Origin: Stigmatella ashevillena
GTDB taxonomy: Bacteria > Myxococcota > Myxococcia > Myxococcales > Myxococcaceae
Direction of reading: 5' to 3'
Assembly: GCF_028368975.1 (NCBI RefSeq)
Contig: NZ_JAQNDM010000002.1
Span: 9,666,425 to 9,730,424, forward strand
DNA length: 64,000 nt
The position numbers were made by a program, and so were the translations under genes. This document shows, piece by piece, positions 25,487 through 34,540 of this stretch (positions are counted from its first letter, which is position 1; each line of letters begins with the position of its first letter). The notes under the pieces are model-generated. The model ran no database searches. It was not told the origin of the DNA and saw nothing but the letters and a program-made list of their open reading frames with translations.

Positions 25487-27886
25487 ATTTCCTCCACCTC
25501 TCCCCAGACCGCCATCCCCTTTGGCAAGTACGTCCTCATCAAGCGTCTCGCGGTGGGGGGCATGGCGGAGCTCTTTCTTGCGCAGGAGCCGCCCAAGCCT
25601 GGCTTGGTGGTGCTCAAGCGGATTCTCCCCTACCTCTCCGAGGAGCCTGAGTTCGTCCAGATGTTCCTGGACGAGGCCCGCATCGCCGCGCAGCTGCACC
25701 ACCCCAACATCGTTCAGGTGTCGGAGCTGGGGCGGCTCGACAACACCATCTTCATCGCGATGGAGTTCGTCGAGGGCATCGACTTGCGGCGCGTCATGCA
25801 GGAGGAGGGGAAGTTTGGGGCCAACGTGCCCTATGGCGTCGCCGCCGCTGTCTGCGCCCAGGTGGCGGCGGGGCTCGACTATGCCCACCACTCCATCGGG
25901 GTGGATGGTCGGCCCCTGCAGCTCATCCACCGGGACGTCAGCCCCCAGAACGTGATGCTCGCCTATGACGGGCGGGTGAAGCTCGTCGACTTCGGCATCG
26001 CCAAGGCCGGGGCCTTCGTCGAGCGCAGCAAGCCGGGCGTCATCAAGGGCAAGTTCCTCTACCTGTCTCCGGAGCAGGTGGCCCAAGACAAGCTGGACCA
26101 CCGGGCGGACATCTTCGCGCTGGGCACGATGATGTACGAGATCACCACGGGCAAGAGCCCCTTCGCCAAGCCCACCACCGAGGGGATCCTCTTCGCCATC
26201 CGTTCCGAGGATCCGTCGCCCCCCCATCTCATCAAGGACGACTACCCCACGGAGCTGTCGCGCATCATCATGCGCTGCCTGCTGAAGGACCGGAACGTGC
26301 GCTACCAGCGCGCCTCGGAGGTGCAGAAGGATCTCGAGATCTTCCTCAGTTCGGGGACCCTCAAGCAGAGCACGGATGTGGCCGACTACATCGCCCGGCT
26401 GATGGGCGAGGAGGAGGAGCGCACCGTCCTGCACATCCCCATCGCCGCCCCGGCGGGCCGCAAGGACGCGACCATGCCGATGCCCATGGGGCTCTCGGCG
26501 CGGCCGGCCCGCAGGGCGACCGGTGAGAAGGCCGCCGTGCCGGAGTACCAGGCAGAGCCCGAGATGCCGACGCAGATGTCGCGCCCCCGGGGCCTGTCTC
26601 GCGAGGCGCCCGAGGAGCCTCCTGAGGCCGAACAGGAGGCCGAGGAAGAGGCCGAGGAAGCGGCTGGGGAGCGCGAGCTCGACGATACCCTGGAACCCTC
26701 CGGCGAGCATGAGGCCGCTCAGGAGGAGGAAGCGGAGCCGTTCGAACAAGAGGAGGAGGAGGAGCGGACCGCCATCGGCACCCATCCGGCGCGCACGTGG
26801 TCCGCCAGCGACGGAGAATTCACCGTGCAGGAGCGCGCGCGGAGTGGCCGCGCGCCGGTGGGCGCCGTGGCCCCTCGCCGCTCCGGGTTGCCCATCGAGC
26901 CGAACACGGAGCCTCGGGCGCGCCGCCCCTCACCGCCCCCCGACCGTCGGCCGCTCGACGAGGAGGACGACGATGAGGACTCGCAGTCCATCTCCCTGAC
27001 GCAGCCCACGGTGAACCAGCGGCTCCGGACCGGGGCAGGAGACGAGCTCTCCCGGTCGGTCTCCCATACGCAGCCCACGCCGGCCCCCCGGGGCTCTCGG
27101 CCGGGCGCGCGGATGGTTCCCTGGGATGAGGATTCGCCGGACGCCACGGACTCGGGGCTCTCCGAGGATCTGTCCCAGTCTTTGCCCCCGGACACGCTGT
27201 CCGATGAAGACGAGTCCACCGGGGGTTACCGGCAGGCGTCCGAGCCTCCCGCGAGGCGGGGACGGGGGTGGCTGCTCGCCCTGGCCGCGGGCGCGCTGTT
27301 TCTCGCGCTGGGCGGAGGGCTCCTCTGGGTCCTGATGGCCACTCCCGAAGAGGACGCTTGGGGGGACGGCCCCTTGCAGCCTGTTCCCCTTCAGCCGGTG
27401 AGGACTGGTGACAAGTCGCCGCCCGCGGGCCCCAGCGGCTCCGAGGCGCTCCCGCCCAACGCGCCGGAGTTGGCCGCGGGAGCGGACGTGCAGGCGGGGG
27501 AGGAGCCTTCCGCCGCGAACAACCCACCGGGTTCTCCGGTCGGTAATGGCGCCGAGGACACGCCCCCCGCTGAGAACGCCCCGCCCGGAGCGGCCGCCGA
27601 ACCGCCCTCCGCCGTGGCGGCTGTGGCCGAACCTCTGGGCAAGAAGCTCCCCGCCGAAGCCGTCGCCGTGAAGTTCACGACCTCGTCGCGGACGGTCATC
27701 ATCTCGGTCGACGGCAAGCGGATCGAACCCAACAAGGTCGTCTCCCTGCCGGCCGGCCAGGTCAAGGTCAAGTACGCCTGCTCCTCCGCCCGGAAGCCCA
27801 CCAAGGGCAGTTTCAAGCAAACTCTCAAGCCCGATGACCGGGGGGCCATCGAGCTGCTGATCCCCTGCAGAAAAGGCCAGAAATAA
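25487..27886 (+). CDS. Ser/Thr protein kinase with transmembrane helix; no ordinary start codon
   Basis: The Hanks-type kinase domain (about residues 10-285 of 799) has GKYVLIKRLAVGGMAELFL, the lysine in LVVLKRIL, IHRDVSPQN (about 147), DFGIAKAG and YLSPEQVAQ, so it should be active. A long acidic and Pro/Arg-rich linker contains two similar segments (QSISLTQPT, SRSVSHTQPT). A membrane helix lies at about 594-617 (WLLALAAGALFLALGGGLLW), followed by a Pro/Ala-rich stretch and a PEGA-like end (TVIISVDGKRIEPNKVV). In frame, a TAA at 25424 precedes the kinase and no ATG, GTG or TTG occurs until GTG 25553, inside the Gly loop. ATT at 25487 is taken as start. A sequence error is the alternative. 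Confidence 0.85.
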   Translation: MSSTSPQTAIPFGKYVLIKRLAVGGMAELFLAQEPPKPGLVVLKRILPYLSEEPEFVQMFLDEARIAAQLHHPNIVQVSELGRLDNTIFIAMEFVEGIDLRRVMQEEGKFGANVPYGVAAAVCAQVAAGLDYAHHSIGVDGRPLQLIHRDVSPQNVMLAYDGRVKLVDFGIAKAGAFVERSKPGVIKGKFLYLSPEQVAQDKLDHRADIFALGTMMYEITTGKSPFAKPTTEGILFAIRSEDPSPPHLIKDDYPTELSRIIMRCLLKDRNVRYQRASEVQKDLEIFLSSGTLKQSTDVADYIARLMGEEEERTVLHIPIAAPAGRKDATMPMPMGLSARPARRATGEKAAVPEYQAEPEMPTQMSRPRGLSREAPEEPPEAEQEAEEEAEEAAGERELDDTLEPSGEHEAAQEEEAEPFEQEEEEERTAIGTHPARTWSASDGEFTVQERARSGRAPVGAVAPRRSGLPIEPNTEPRARRPSPPPDRRPLDEEDDDEDSQSISLTQPTVNQRLRTGAGDELSRSVSHTQPTPAPRGSRPGARMVPWDEDSPDATDSGLSEDLSQSLPPDTLSDEDESTGGYRQASEPPARRGRGWLLALAAGALFLALGGGLLWVLMATPEEDAWGDGPLQPVPLQPVRTGDKSPPAGPSGSEALPPNAPELAAGADVQAGEEPSAANNPPGSPVGNGAEDTPPAENAPPGAAAEPPSAVAAVAEPLGKKLPAEAVAVKFTTSSRTVIISVDGKRIEPNKVVSLPAGQVKVKYACSSARKPTKGSFKQTLKPDDRGAIELLIPCRKGQK

Positions 27887-28044
27887 CGGGCACTTGGCGC
27901 GGTATGCGGCGTGCTCCCCCAGGGGCGGACAAGTGGGCGTGAGTACGTTTGAGTGCCCTTAAGTCGTTGGAATCCCTAGGTTTTTGGCTTCCAGTGTTGC
28001 GTTTACACGTGTCAGAGGGGCCCTTAGAATCCCGCCCCGACCCC

Positions 28045-28851
28045 ATGGCACGCCAGACGAAGCAGAAAAACATAGTGAGAAAGCGGAGTTACCCCGCCGC
28101 ACGGCTTGCCCGGCAGCAGCAAGTGACGGCTCCGGAACCCAACCGGCTCGTGAAGGTGTGGCGGCGCGTCCTCGAGCGCCGGCTGCGCACGCGGTTGCGC
28201 GCGAAGGTGGCCATCGAGATCCACGACAACACGCACACGATGCTCACGTTCCAACGTCAGCGCGCGTTGTGGCGGTTGCGGCTGCACCACATGTTCCTGG
28301 CGGCTCCGGACGAAGTGCTCCAGGCGCTGGCGGAGTTCGTTCGGGAAGGGGACACGGAGGCCAGCCTGCGGCTGGATCGCTTCATCGAGCGCAACAAGGC
28401 CTACATCCGGAGGGTGTCTCCGGCGCAGATGCGCAAACGCCTGAGGTTGGAGCCGGTGGGCCGCCACCATGATCTCGGCCGCATCTTCGAGCGGCTCAAC
28501 GAGCGTTACTTCGAGAGTCGGATCAGCGCCGCCATCACCTATGGCCCGGCGCCCCGGGTGAAGGGGCCGCGCAAGAGCATCAAGATGGGCTCCTACTCGG
28601 CGGACTCGAAGGTGATCCGCATCCACCCCGCGCTGGATCAGCCGGTGGTGCCCCGCTACTTCGTCGAGTGGATCGTCTTCCACGAGATGCTGCACCACGT
28701 GTACCGGGCGCGGCGGGGTGAGGATGGGCGCCGGTGTGTCCACCCGCCAGAGTTCATGGAGCACGAGCGCCGCTTCCACGACTTCAAGCGGGCCCAGGCC
28801 TGGGAGCTGGAGAACCTGGACCTGTTGCTGCGCGCCCGCATCAGCGCGTGA
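28045..28851 (+). CDS. SprT/WLM-like putative zinc metallopeptidase
   Basis: The 268-residue protein carries a zinc-binding HExxH motif in VEWIVFHEMLHHVYRAR (about 207-223). A further His and Glu follow in HPPEFMEHERRFHD, as in SprT-like and WLM-type gluzincin proteins. Residues 1-60 are strongly basic (RQTKQKNIVRKRSYP, VWRRVLERRLRTRLR), suggesting nucleic acid contact. The central SAAITYGPAPRVKGPRKSIKMGSYSADSKVIRIHP is a beta-hairpin typical of SprT-like domains. The start at ATG 28045 lacks a clear ribosome binding site. SprT/Spartan relatives act on DNA-protein cross-links in eukaryotes; the bacterial role here is unknown. Confidence 0.8.
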   Translation: MARQTKQKNIVRKRSYPAARLARQQQVTAPEPNRLVKVWRRVLERRLRTRLRAKVAIEIHDNTHTMLTFQRQRALWRLRLHHMFLAAPDEVLQALAEFVREGDTEASLRLDRFIERNKAYIRRVSPAQMRKRLRLEPVGRHHDLGRIFERLNERYFESRISAAITYGPAPRVKGPRKSIKMGSYSADSKVIRIHPALDQPVVPRYFVEWIVFHEMLHHVYRARRGEDGRRCVHPPEFMEHERRFHDFKRAQAWELENLDLLLRARISA

Positions 28852-28931
28852 CCCAGGGGGGCTCAAGCCCCTGGCTCACCTTGTCCCTATATAAGGTGGT
28901 GTTTGAGGTAGGCGAAAGTAAGACAGCAGCC

Positions 28932-28960
28932 TTGGCAGCGCGGGGAGGGTGGGGTATAGG
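28932..28960 (+). promoter_or_regulatory. sigma-70-like promoter for the CxC-rich peptide gene
   Basis: TTGGCA (28932-28937) and TATAGG (28955-28960) are separated by exactly 17 bases, close to the housekeeping promoter pattern. Transcription would begin about 50 bases before the ATG at 29016. No operator repeat was seen nearby. Confidence 0.45.
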
Positions 28961-29015
28961 CGCTGGTGGGCTGGGAGATTCCCGGCGTGGCTTGTGGCTT
29001 GTTGGGAGGAGACGA

Positions 29016-29354
29016 ATGAAGCGCATCGGCATGGCGGTGGCTGTCCTGGGGCTGACGGGCGGCGTGCTGCTCTCACCGGGCGTGGGACACGCCTGCGAGG
29101 GGGGCCACGCGACAGCCCCTCCGGCGCCCTCCGAGCCGCGCCCCAAGGTTCAACCGCTGAAGGAAGTGGACGAGCTGCTGACGGCCAAGTGTCAGTGCGG
29201 CAGCAAGGCGGACTGCACCTGCAAGAAGGGCGAGTGCCAGTGTGCCCGGTGCAAGGGTGGCCGCCAGCAGGTGATGGACGCGCTGCGCGAGCAGAACACG
29301 GGGCTGAAGCTGGAGGACGCGCGCTACGACGCGTCCGCCGGCATCTTCATCTGA
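29016..29354 (+). CDS. exported cysteine-rich metallothionein-like peptide
   Basis: This 112-residue protein has a signal peptide (MKRIGMAVAVLGLTGGVLLS, cleavage after GHA at 26). After a Pro-rich spacer, residues 59-79 hold seven cysteines in CxC and CxxC pairs: C59, C61, C67, C69, C74, C76 and C79 (CQC, CTC, CQCARC). Lysines are interspersed, as in metallothioneins. A short C-terminal segment (QQVMDALREQNTGLKLEDARYDAS) is soluble and predicted helical. GGGAGGAGACGA leads to the ATG. Binding of copper or zinc in the periplasm is likely from composition, but no family is recognised. It is convergent with the zinc-ribbon gene, six bases apart. Confidence 0.85.
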   Translation: MKRIGMAVAVLGLTGGVLLSPGVGHACEGGHATAPPAPSEPRPKVQPLKEVDELLTAKCQCGSKADCTCKKGECQCARCKGGRQQVMDALREQNTGLKLEDARYDASAGIFI

Positions 29355-29360
29355 CGGGCG

Positions 29361-29969
29361 CTACTGCCGGGCCGGCTCGCTGCCTTCCACGGAAGGACGG
29401 TCTCCCTCGGAGACCAGCACGGGCCAGCCTCGGGCCATCGCCTCGCGGAAGAACACGGCCAGCTCTCGGCGGCAGGTGTTCACCACACCCTGGAACGGAT
29501 CGATGAGGGACTCCTCGCCCAGGCTGTGGGGGGCGCTCAGCTCCACCGGGGTTCCGCAGCGCTCGCAGCGGATGGACACGGGCCGCACCAGCGAGACGGG
29601 CACCGCGTAGCGGGCGTTGCAGTCCTTGCACTTCCACACCAGCGCACGCTCTCCGGCCTCGCGGCGGGCGAGCAGCTCCAGCTCATCCGCCAGGCGCAGC
29701 AGCGCGGGGAGATCCTGGGGTGGCTGGGCAAAGACGGCCGAAGGGCCAAAGCCCTCTCCCGGCGAGCCCAGTGCGGGGGGCAAGTCACCTTGGAGGAGCG
29801 AGCGGAGCCGATCCTTGGCGCGGATGTCCCGGAACTCGGCGCTGGCCAGCGCGCGCTCGATGGCCTCGGGAACGGGGGGAAGTTGCGGCTCAAGACGGTC
29901 TTCATCCGGCAGCGACTGAGGATGATCGACCAGACGGAAAGCGGGGACGGAAAGGAATCGGAAGCCCAC
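29361..29969 (-). CDS. zinc-ribbon protein of unknown function downstream of nadA
   Basis: The 202-residue protein contains a four-cysteine zinc ribbon, WKCKDCNARYAVP and IRCERCGTPVEL (about 117-148), of the kind found at the start of many myxobacterial regulatory proteins. The N-terminal part has two helical segments (EAIERALASAEFRDIRAKD and QDLPALLRLADELELLARRE). The C-terminal part is helical (LAVFFREAMARGWPVLVSE). The start is taken as GTG 29969 because no ATG fits and coding character fades beyond it. The gene lies 92 bases after nadA on the same strand. Function is unknown. Confidence 0.68.
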   Translation of the reverse strand: MGFRFLSVPAFRLVDHPQSLPDEDRLEPQLPPVPEAIERALASAEFRDIRAKDRLRSLLQGDLPPALGSPGEGFGPSAVFAQPPQDLPALLRLADELELLARREAGERALVWKCKDCNARYAVPVSLVRPVSIRCERCGTPVELSAPHSLGEESLIDPFQGVVNTCRRELAVFFREAMARGWPVLVSEGDRPSVEGSEPARQ

Positions 29970-30061
29970 AGCGGATCCATCGCACCCTCGCTCGCTCGGC
30001 GCAAGGTGCGTGTTTGAGTTCACGGCAGGAACGGACAGTGCGGACTGTCCGACGCTTCGCG

Positions 30062-31003
30062 TCAGGACCACTCCAGCATTCGCTGAAGGGGGGCGCGCGC
30101 GGCACGCTGGAGGTTCTCTGGCAGGCGCAGCTCTGGGGTCCGGTCCCTCATGCACAGGTAGAGCTTCTCCAGCGTGTTGAGCCGCATGTACGGGCACTCG
30201 TTGCACGCACAGCCGTTGTCGGGCGGGGCCGGGATATAGGTCTTCTCCGGCGCCTTGAGCTTCATCTGGTGGAGGATGCCGGCCTCCGTCACGACGATGA
30301 ACTTCTGCTTCGGGCTGGCCACCACGTAATCCAGGATGCCTTTGGTGGAGCCGATGAAGTCCGCGTGCCGCAGCACCGGTTGCTCGCATTCGGGGTGCGC
30401 CACCACCTCCGCGTCCGGGTGCTCCACCTTCAACTGCACCAGCTTCTTCTCGCTGAAGATTTCGTGAACGATGCAGCTGCCCGGCCAGAGCACCATGTCC
30501 CGGCCTGTCTGCTTCATCACATGCCGGCCCAGGTGCTGATCCGGCGCGAAGAGGATCTGCCGGTCCTGGGGGACCTGTTGGACAATCTTCACCGCGTTGG
30601 AGGAGGTGCAGATGACATCGCTCATCGCCTTCACCGCCGCGGAGCTGTTCACGTAGCTCACCACGAAGGCGCCCGGGTGTTTCTCCTTGAACGCTTGGAA
30701 GGCGGCCGGCGGGCACCGGTCCGACAGGGAACAGCCTGCCTTCAGATCGGGCAGCAACACCTGCTTCGCGGGGTTCAGGATCTTCGCTGTCTCCGCCATG
30801 AAGTGGACACCGCAAAAGACGATGACATCCGCGTCCGTCTTCGCCGCGGCCTGCGCCAAAGCCAGGCTGTCTCCCACAAAATCCGCTACATCCTGGATTT
30901 CACTCTCCTGGTAATAGTGCGCCAGGATGACTGCGTTGAGAGAACGCTTCAGCGCGTTGATCTTCGATTCATAGTCCACGTCGGTGTCGACTTCGGGGCT
31001 CAT
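30062..31003 (-). CDS. nadA: quinolinate synthase
   Basis: NadA condenses iminoaspartate with dihydroxyacetone phosphate to quinolinate in NAD synthesis and carries a [4Fe-4S] cluster. The 313-residue protein shows the opening [22 protein letters not shown]. The cluster cysteines are at [23 protein letters not shown] and the C-terminal CACNECPYM. The three-fold repeat of the family is visible in [11 protein letters not shown] and [10 protein letters not shown]. The start ATG at 31003 has GGAGG four bases before it. nadB and nadC are not in the window. Confidence 0.97.
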   Translation of the reverse strand: MSPEVDTDVDYESKINALKRSLNAVILAHYYQESEIQDVADFVGDSLALAQAAAKTDADVIVFCGVHFMAETAKILNPAKQVLLPDLKAGCSLSDRCPPAAFQAFKEKHPGAFVVSYVNSSAAVKAMSDVICTSSNAVKIVQQVPQDRQILFAPDQHLGRHVMKQTGRDMVLWPGSCIVHEIFSEKKLVQLKVEHPDAEVVAHPECEQPVLRHADFIGSTKGILDYVVASPKQKFIVVTEAGILHQMKLKAPEKTYIPAPPDNGCACNECPYMRLNTLEKLYLCMRDRTPELRLPENLQRAARAPLQRMLEWS

Positions 31004-31340
31004 CCATCCTCCGTCCGGGAGATTTAACCGGGCATGGCGCACAGGGCCAATCCCTCGGTGAATGCCTCCCGTGCAGCGCTGTTCTTCCGGGGAAACAAGA
31101 AAGCTCCATCCTGATCAGAACACTTGTCACGGCGTCATCCTTTCAGGAGGGCTGCCGCGAAACGGGACAGGCCACCTTCTTTTCAGCCAAGAAAGCGGTT
31201 ACGGTTTTGCTCTTGCTGGCTCCGCCCCCTGGGCCGTGCCGTTGACGGCAAGCCGGGTGCTCCCTGGCGCGCAAGGTGATGGGAATCAGTCCATTTATGG
31301 CGCCAAGGACCATCGAAAGGCGCGTGGCTCGGAGGTGTCG
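31004..31340. promoter_or_regulatory. 337-base divergent intergenic region between nadA and the signalling operon
   Basis: The gap should hold the promoters of nadA and of the receiver-PilZ gene. A perfect short hairpin TGCCGT-TG-ACGGCA lies at 31237-31250. No convincing -35/-10 pair was found, and no riboswitch could be modelled, although stretches at its two ends loosely recall fragments of the GEMM consensus. Nothing codes for protein here by composition. Confidence 0.35.
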
Positions 31341-33752
31341 ATGGTCTCGCACGAGCAGTCGGTGTTGATCGTCCACCCGGATCCGGTGTTACGGGCAGGA
31401 TTGGTGTCGGCGTTGGCCCCCCGGAGGATCATCGCGGTCTCCTCGCGAGATGATGCGACGCGCACCCTCGCCGAGCGGGTGCCGGACGTGGTGCTGGCGG
31501 ATGTCGTGGAGGCCCGGCGGTTCATCCGGGATCTGGATCGGTTGGCGCCCGCGGCCATGCGGGTGTTTTTGTGTCCCCAGTCCCAGTCGCAGGAGCTCCG
31601 TGAGCTGGTGGACGTGGCGGCCGAGGGGCATGAGTTCCACACGGTGGATCCCACCGTCCCCGTGGAGGAGATGGCGCGCAGCCTCCGCGAGTTGATGCGC
31701 CAGCGGGCCTCCGTGCGCGTCACGACGACGGGGCTGGAGGCCGTCTTCCTCGTGGAGGGCAAGCCCTTGCGCGCCCAGTGCTTGAACGTGGGCAACGAGG
31801 GCGTGCTGCTGAAGCTGCCCGTGGACGCGCCCATCGAGCAGTTGCCGCCGGGCACCCGCGTCTTTGATTTGCGCCTGGAGCGGGCCGGGCAGGTGATGCT
31901 GCGCACCAACGGCTTCGTGCGGCACCTCGGCCTGGAGCGTGCGCCGGGAGATGCCTGGTTCCGGGTCGGCATCCAGCTGGAGCGGACCGGAACCGGCATC
32001 GGCCATGTGGAGCTGGCCACCCTCAATGACATGGTGCGCGTGCTCGCGGTGCTGCGGCGAGCGCTTCGGCGGCAAGGCACGTTGCAGTGCACGCTGGTGC
32101 AGGGGGTGCGCCGCCGGGAGGAGCTGGAGGCCACGCTCATCGAGGAAACCGCGGACGCGCCCGCCGTGCTGCGCTGTGCGCTGCCGCTGCGCTGGAACGT
32201 CTCGGTAGGAGACGTGGTCCAGCTCGTCTTCGACTTGAGCGGCAAGAGCTACCATGGCTGGGCCGCGGTGGTGCGCACCGAGGCCGACGGCTTCATCCTG
32301 TCGATGCCGCGCAGCCTGTCCATGTATCACCGGCGCAGCAGCATGCGCTTCCAGGCGGGAGAAGAGCAGACCTTCTCCGTCTCCTATGTGTCGCCGCTGA
32401 CGGGCGAGCGCATGGAGTACCCGGTGATGGACCTGCACCCGCTGGGCCTCTCGTTCGCCTATGACGCGGCCCGGGACGTGCTCCCCGTGGGGCTGATCAT
32501 CGACAGCTTCACCCTGGTGCTCCCCGATGGCACGCGGGCGCCTTGCAGCGCGGAGGTGCGCGACAGCTCGCCCCTGCTCAGCCATGCGGTGGGGGGCCTG
32601 GCCCGGCCCTTCCGCTGTGGGATGCGCCTCATCAACGTGCAGCCCGAGGCGCGCCAGGTCGTGATGGACGCGTTCGTCCAGGCCCGCTGCCCCCAGGTGC
32701 GCGACGGCCGCGCGGAGCCGTTCCAGAAGCTCTGGGAGCTGGCCCAGGCGGTCCACCTGTTTCATCCCGACTATCCCTTCGAGGAGGGGCCCCACCTGGC
32801 CCTCCTGGAGGACACGCACCGCAAGCTGGCCCATGTCCCCGATGGGCTCTTTCGCACCTTCCTCTATTGTGAGGGCGATGAGCTGCTGGGCCATGTCTCG
32901 GGCGTGCGGACGCACTCGCGCACGTGGATGGTGCAGCACCTGATGGTGATGCCCACCGTGCGCCGGGGGGAGAACATCTCCCGCGACCTGCCGGCCCTCA
33001 ACGTGGACTACGCCGAGGCGCTCGAGGATGTGAACTACATGCGCATCTTCTGGCGCTTGCAGAACAAGTGGCCAGATCGCGTCTTCGGGTGGATTGCCCG
33101 CACCATGCACATCGAGGGGCTCACCGAGCTGCGGACGATGAACTACACGCGGGTGCCCCTCACCCAGCCGCTCCGGACGCGGCGGGGGCTGCCCACGGTG
33201 CGGCCCGCGACGATGGGAGACCTCAAGTGGCTTGAGGCCCACCTGCGTGAGCGCGGGGAGGTGGTGCGGCTGATGGCCGATGACCTCCTGGCCCAGGAGG
33301 CGCGCATGCCCACGCTGGCCGCGCGCTACTCGCCCCACGGTATCCATCGCGGGCGCTCCCTGTTTGTCGTGGATGGGGAGAATGAGCCGTTGGCGATGGC
33401 GCTGGCGGAGGAGGCCACCCCGGGGCTCAGTTGGGCGGAGATGACGTCGGCCTTCTCCTTCGTCGTGCCCGAGTCCCGCCACCCCCGGGCCGCCGAGGCG
33501 CGCGAGGCGCTCGCCGCCCACTGTGTGGACCACTACCGGCAGTTGGGCAAGCGCTCCGCATTGGCGCTCGTCCAGGACGAAGATGTGGAGGGGCTGGTGG
33601 CCATGGGGTTCCAGTGGAACTGCCGCGTGGCCAAGTGGACCTTTCACCGGAGCACGGCGCGCACCTGGCACATGCTCATGGCCGCCGTCTTCGAGCGGCT
33701 CAGGAGCCGGTCCCCCCGCGCCCTGGGACAAGACGAGGAGCGGACGGATTGA
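31341..33752 (+). CDS. degenerate receiver - PilZ - GNAT-like multidomain regulator
   Basis: The 803-residue protein opens with a receiver-like domain (about 1-110) in which the usual acidic pair is HPD (LIVHPDPVL). The phospho-acceptor aspartate may remain in VVLADVVEA, but the beta-5 lysine is not seen. Two PilZ-like regions follow: about 120-220 (RASVRVTTTG, CLNVGNEGVLLKL) and about 325-440 (YHRRSSMRFQAGEE, VMDLHPLGLSF). PilZ domains bind cyclic di-GMP, although the second RxxxR and D/NxSxxG motifs are variant here. The C-terminal half holds two acyltransferase (GNAT)-like regions (about 460-600 and 615-785). GGAGG precedes the ATG. Its stop overlaps the next gene's TTG start, so it is the first gene of a coupled operon. 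Confidence 0.82.
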   Translation: MVSHEQSVLIVHPDPVLRAGLVSALAPRRIIAVSSRDDATRTLAERVPDVVLADVVEARRFIRDLDRLAPAAMRVFLCPQSQSQELRELVDVAAEGHEFHTVDPTVPVEEMARSLRELMRQRASVRVTTTGLEAVFLVEGKPLRAQCLNVGNEGVLLKLPVDAPIEQLPPGTRVFDLRLERAGQVMLRTNGFVRHLGLERAPGDAWFRVGIQLERTGTGIGHVELATLNDMVRVLAVLRRALRRQGTLQCTLVQGVRRREELEATLIEETADAPAVLRCALPLRWNVSVGDVVQLVFDLSGKSYHGWAAVVRTEADGFILSMPRSLSMYHRRSSMRFQAGEEQTFSVSYVSPLTGERMEYPVMDLHPLGLSFAYDAARDVLPVGLIIDSFTLVLPDGTRAPCSAEVRDSSPLLSHAVGGLARPFRCGMRLINVQPEARQVVMDAFVQARCPQVRDGRAEPFQKLWELAQAVHLFHPDYPFEEGPHLALLEDTHRKLAHVPDGLFRTFLYCEGDELLGHVSGVRTHSRTWMVQHLMVMPTVRRGENISRDLPALNVDYAEALEDVNYMRIFWRLQNKWPDRVFGWIARTMHIEGLTELRTMNYTRVPLTQPLRTRRGLPTVRPATMGDLKWLEAHLRERGEVVRLMADDLLAQEARMPTLAARYSPHGIHRGRSLFVVDGENEPLAMALAEEATPGLSWAEMTSAFSFVVPESRHPRAAEAREALAAHCVDHYRQLGKRSALALVQDEDVEGLVAMGFQWNCRVAKWTFHRSTARTWHMLMAAVFERLRSRSPRALGQDEERTD

Positions 33753-34540
33753 GTGATTATTTGATGGAGTCCGAGGCGGAAGCCCGGCGGCTCATCGAAC
33801 AGGCACGGGCGCTTCCCGTGCGGCCTCACCTGCTGTCCACCGGGTTGATGCCAGGAATGAAGGTGCTGGACGCGGGGTGTGGCCCGGGGGTGGTGACCTC
33901 CATCCTCGCGGAGCTGGTGGGCCCCTCCGGCAAAGTGACGGGCGTGGATTTCAATGCGCCGCGGCTCACGGAGGCCCGCGCCTCCTGTGCCCACCTGCCC
34001 CAGTGCCACTTCGTCCAAGCGGACATCCGCTCCACGGACTTGCCAGGGGACACCTTTGATTACGTCTGGAGCCAGTACGTCCTGGAGTACCTGCCGGACC
34101 CAGAGCGGGCGATCGCCGAGTTCCACCGGGTGGCCCGGCCCGGGGGGCGGGTGGTGGTGGCGGACGTGGACGGCCTGGGGGGGATGAACTGGCCCTGTCC
34201 TCCCGAGTTGGAGGAGGGCATTCAGACGTTCCACCGGGCGGTGCGGGAAGCGGGGGTGGACCTCTACATCGGCCGCAAGCTGTTCCACCTCTTCCGGCAG
34301 GCCGGGCTGGAGCAGGTAAGGGTGCACCTGGCGCCCTTGTGGATCGTCACCGGCGCGGCGGATGCCCGGCTGCTGAGCGACTGGCAGCAGCGCTTCGCGA
34401 CGCTGGAGGCCGCGTTGGCGCCCGCCTACGGGGGCAAGGCCGCCTACCAGGCTTTCTGCGAGGGGTATCTGCGTCTGCTGTCGAATCCAGACGCCTTGAA
34501 GTATTCTGTTCTTCTCATCACGGAGGGACAGAAGCGTTGA
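33749..34540 (+). CDS. class I SAM-dependent methyltransferase
   Basis: The 263-residue protein has the SAM-binding motif MKVLDAGCGPGVVTSILAEL (motif I), VTGVDFNAPRL, FVQADIRSTDLP and FDYVWSQYVLEYLPDPERA. VARPGGRVVVADVDGLGG completes a UbiE/methyltransferase-11-type domain. The proposed start is TTG 33749, with GAGGAG eight bases upstream, overlapping the previous stop as TTGA. An ATG at 33764 is the alternative. It is the middle gene of a three-gene signalling operon, and its stop overlaps the histidine kinase start in the same TTGA fashion. The substrate is unknown. Confidence 0.88.
   Translation: MSDYLMESEAEARRLIEQARALPVRPHLLSTGLMPGMKVLDAGCGPGVVTSILAELVGPSGKVTGVDFNAPRLTEARASCAHLPQCHFVQADIRSTDLPGDTFDYVWSQYVLEYLPDPERAIAEFHRVARPGGRVVVADVDGLGGMNWPCPPELEEGIQTFHRAVREAGVDLYIGRKLFHLFRQAGLEQVRVHLAPLWIVTGAADARLLSDWQQRFATLEAALAPAYGGKAAYQAFCEGYLRLLSNPDALKYSVLLITEGQKR

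Noticed and set aside
24263-26785. An 840-residue open frame on the minus strand across the lipoprotein and second kinase genes.
   Set aside because: It is antisense to well-supported genes, shows no domain and has the Arg/Gly/His-rich composition of a shadow frame.
31030-31210. Stretches near nadA (GCGCACAGGGCCAA at one end, AAAGCGGTTACGG at the other) that look like pieces of a cyclic-di-GMP GEMM riboswitch.
   Set aside because: The pieces are about 150 bases apart, the GEMM core (GGGACGCAAAGCC) is missing and no consistent stem pairing could be drawn.
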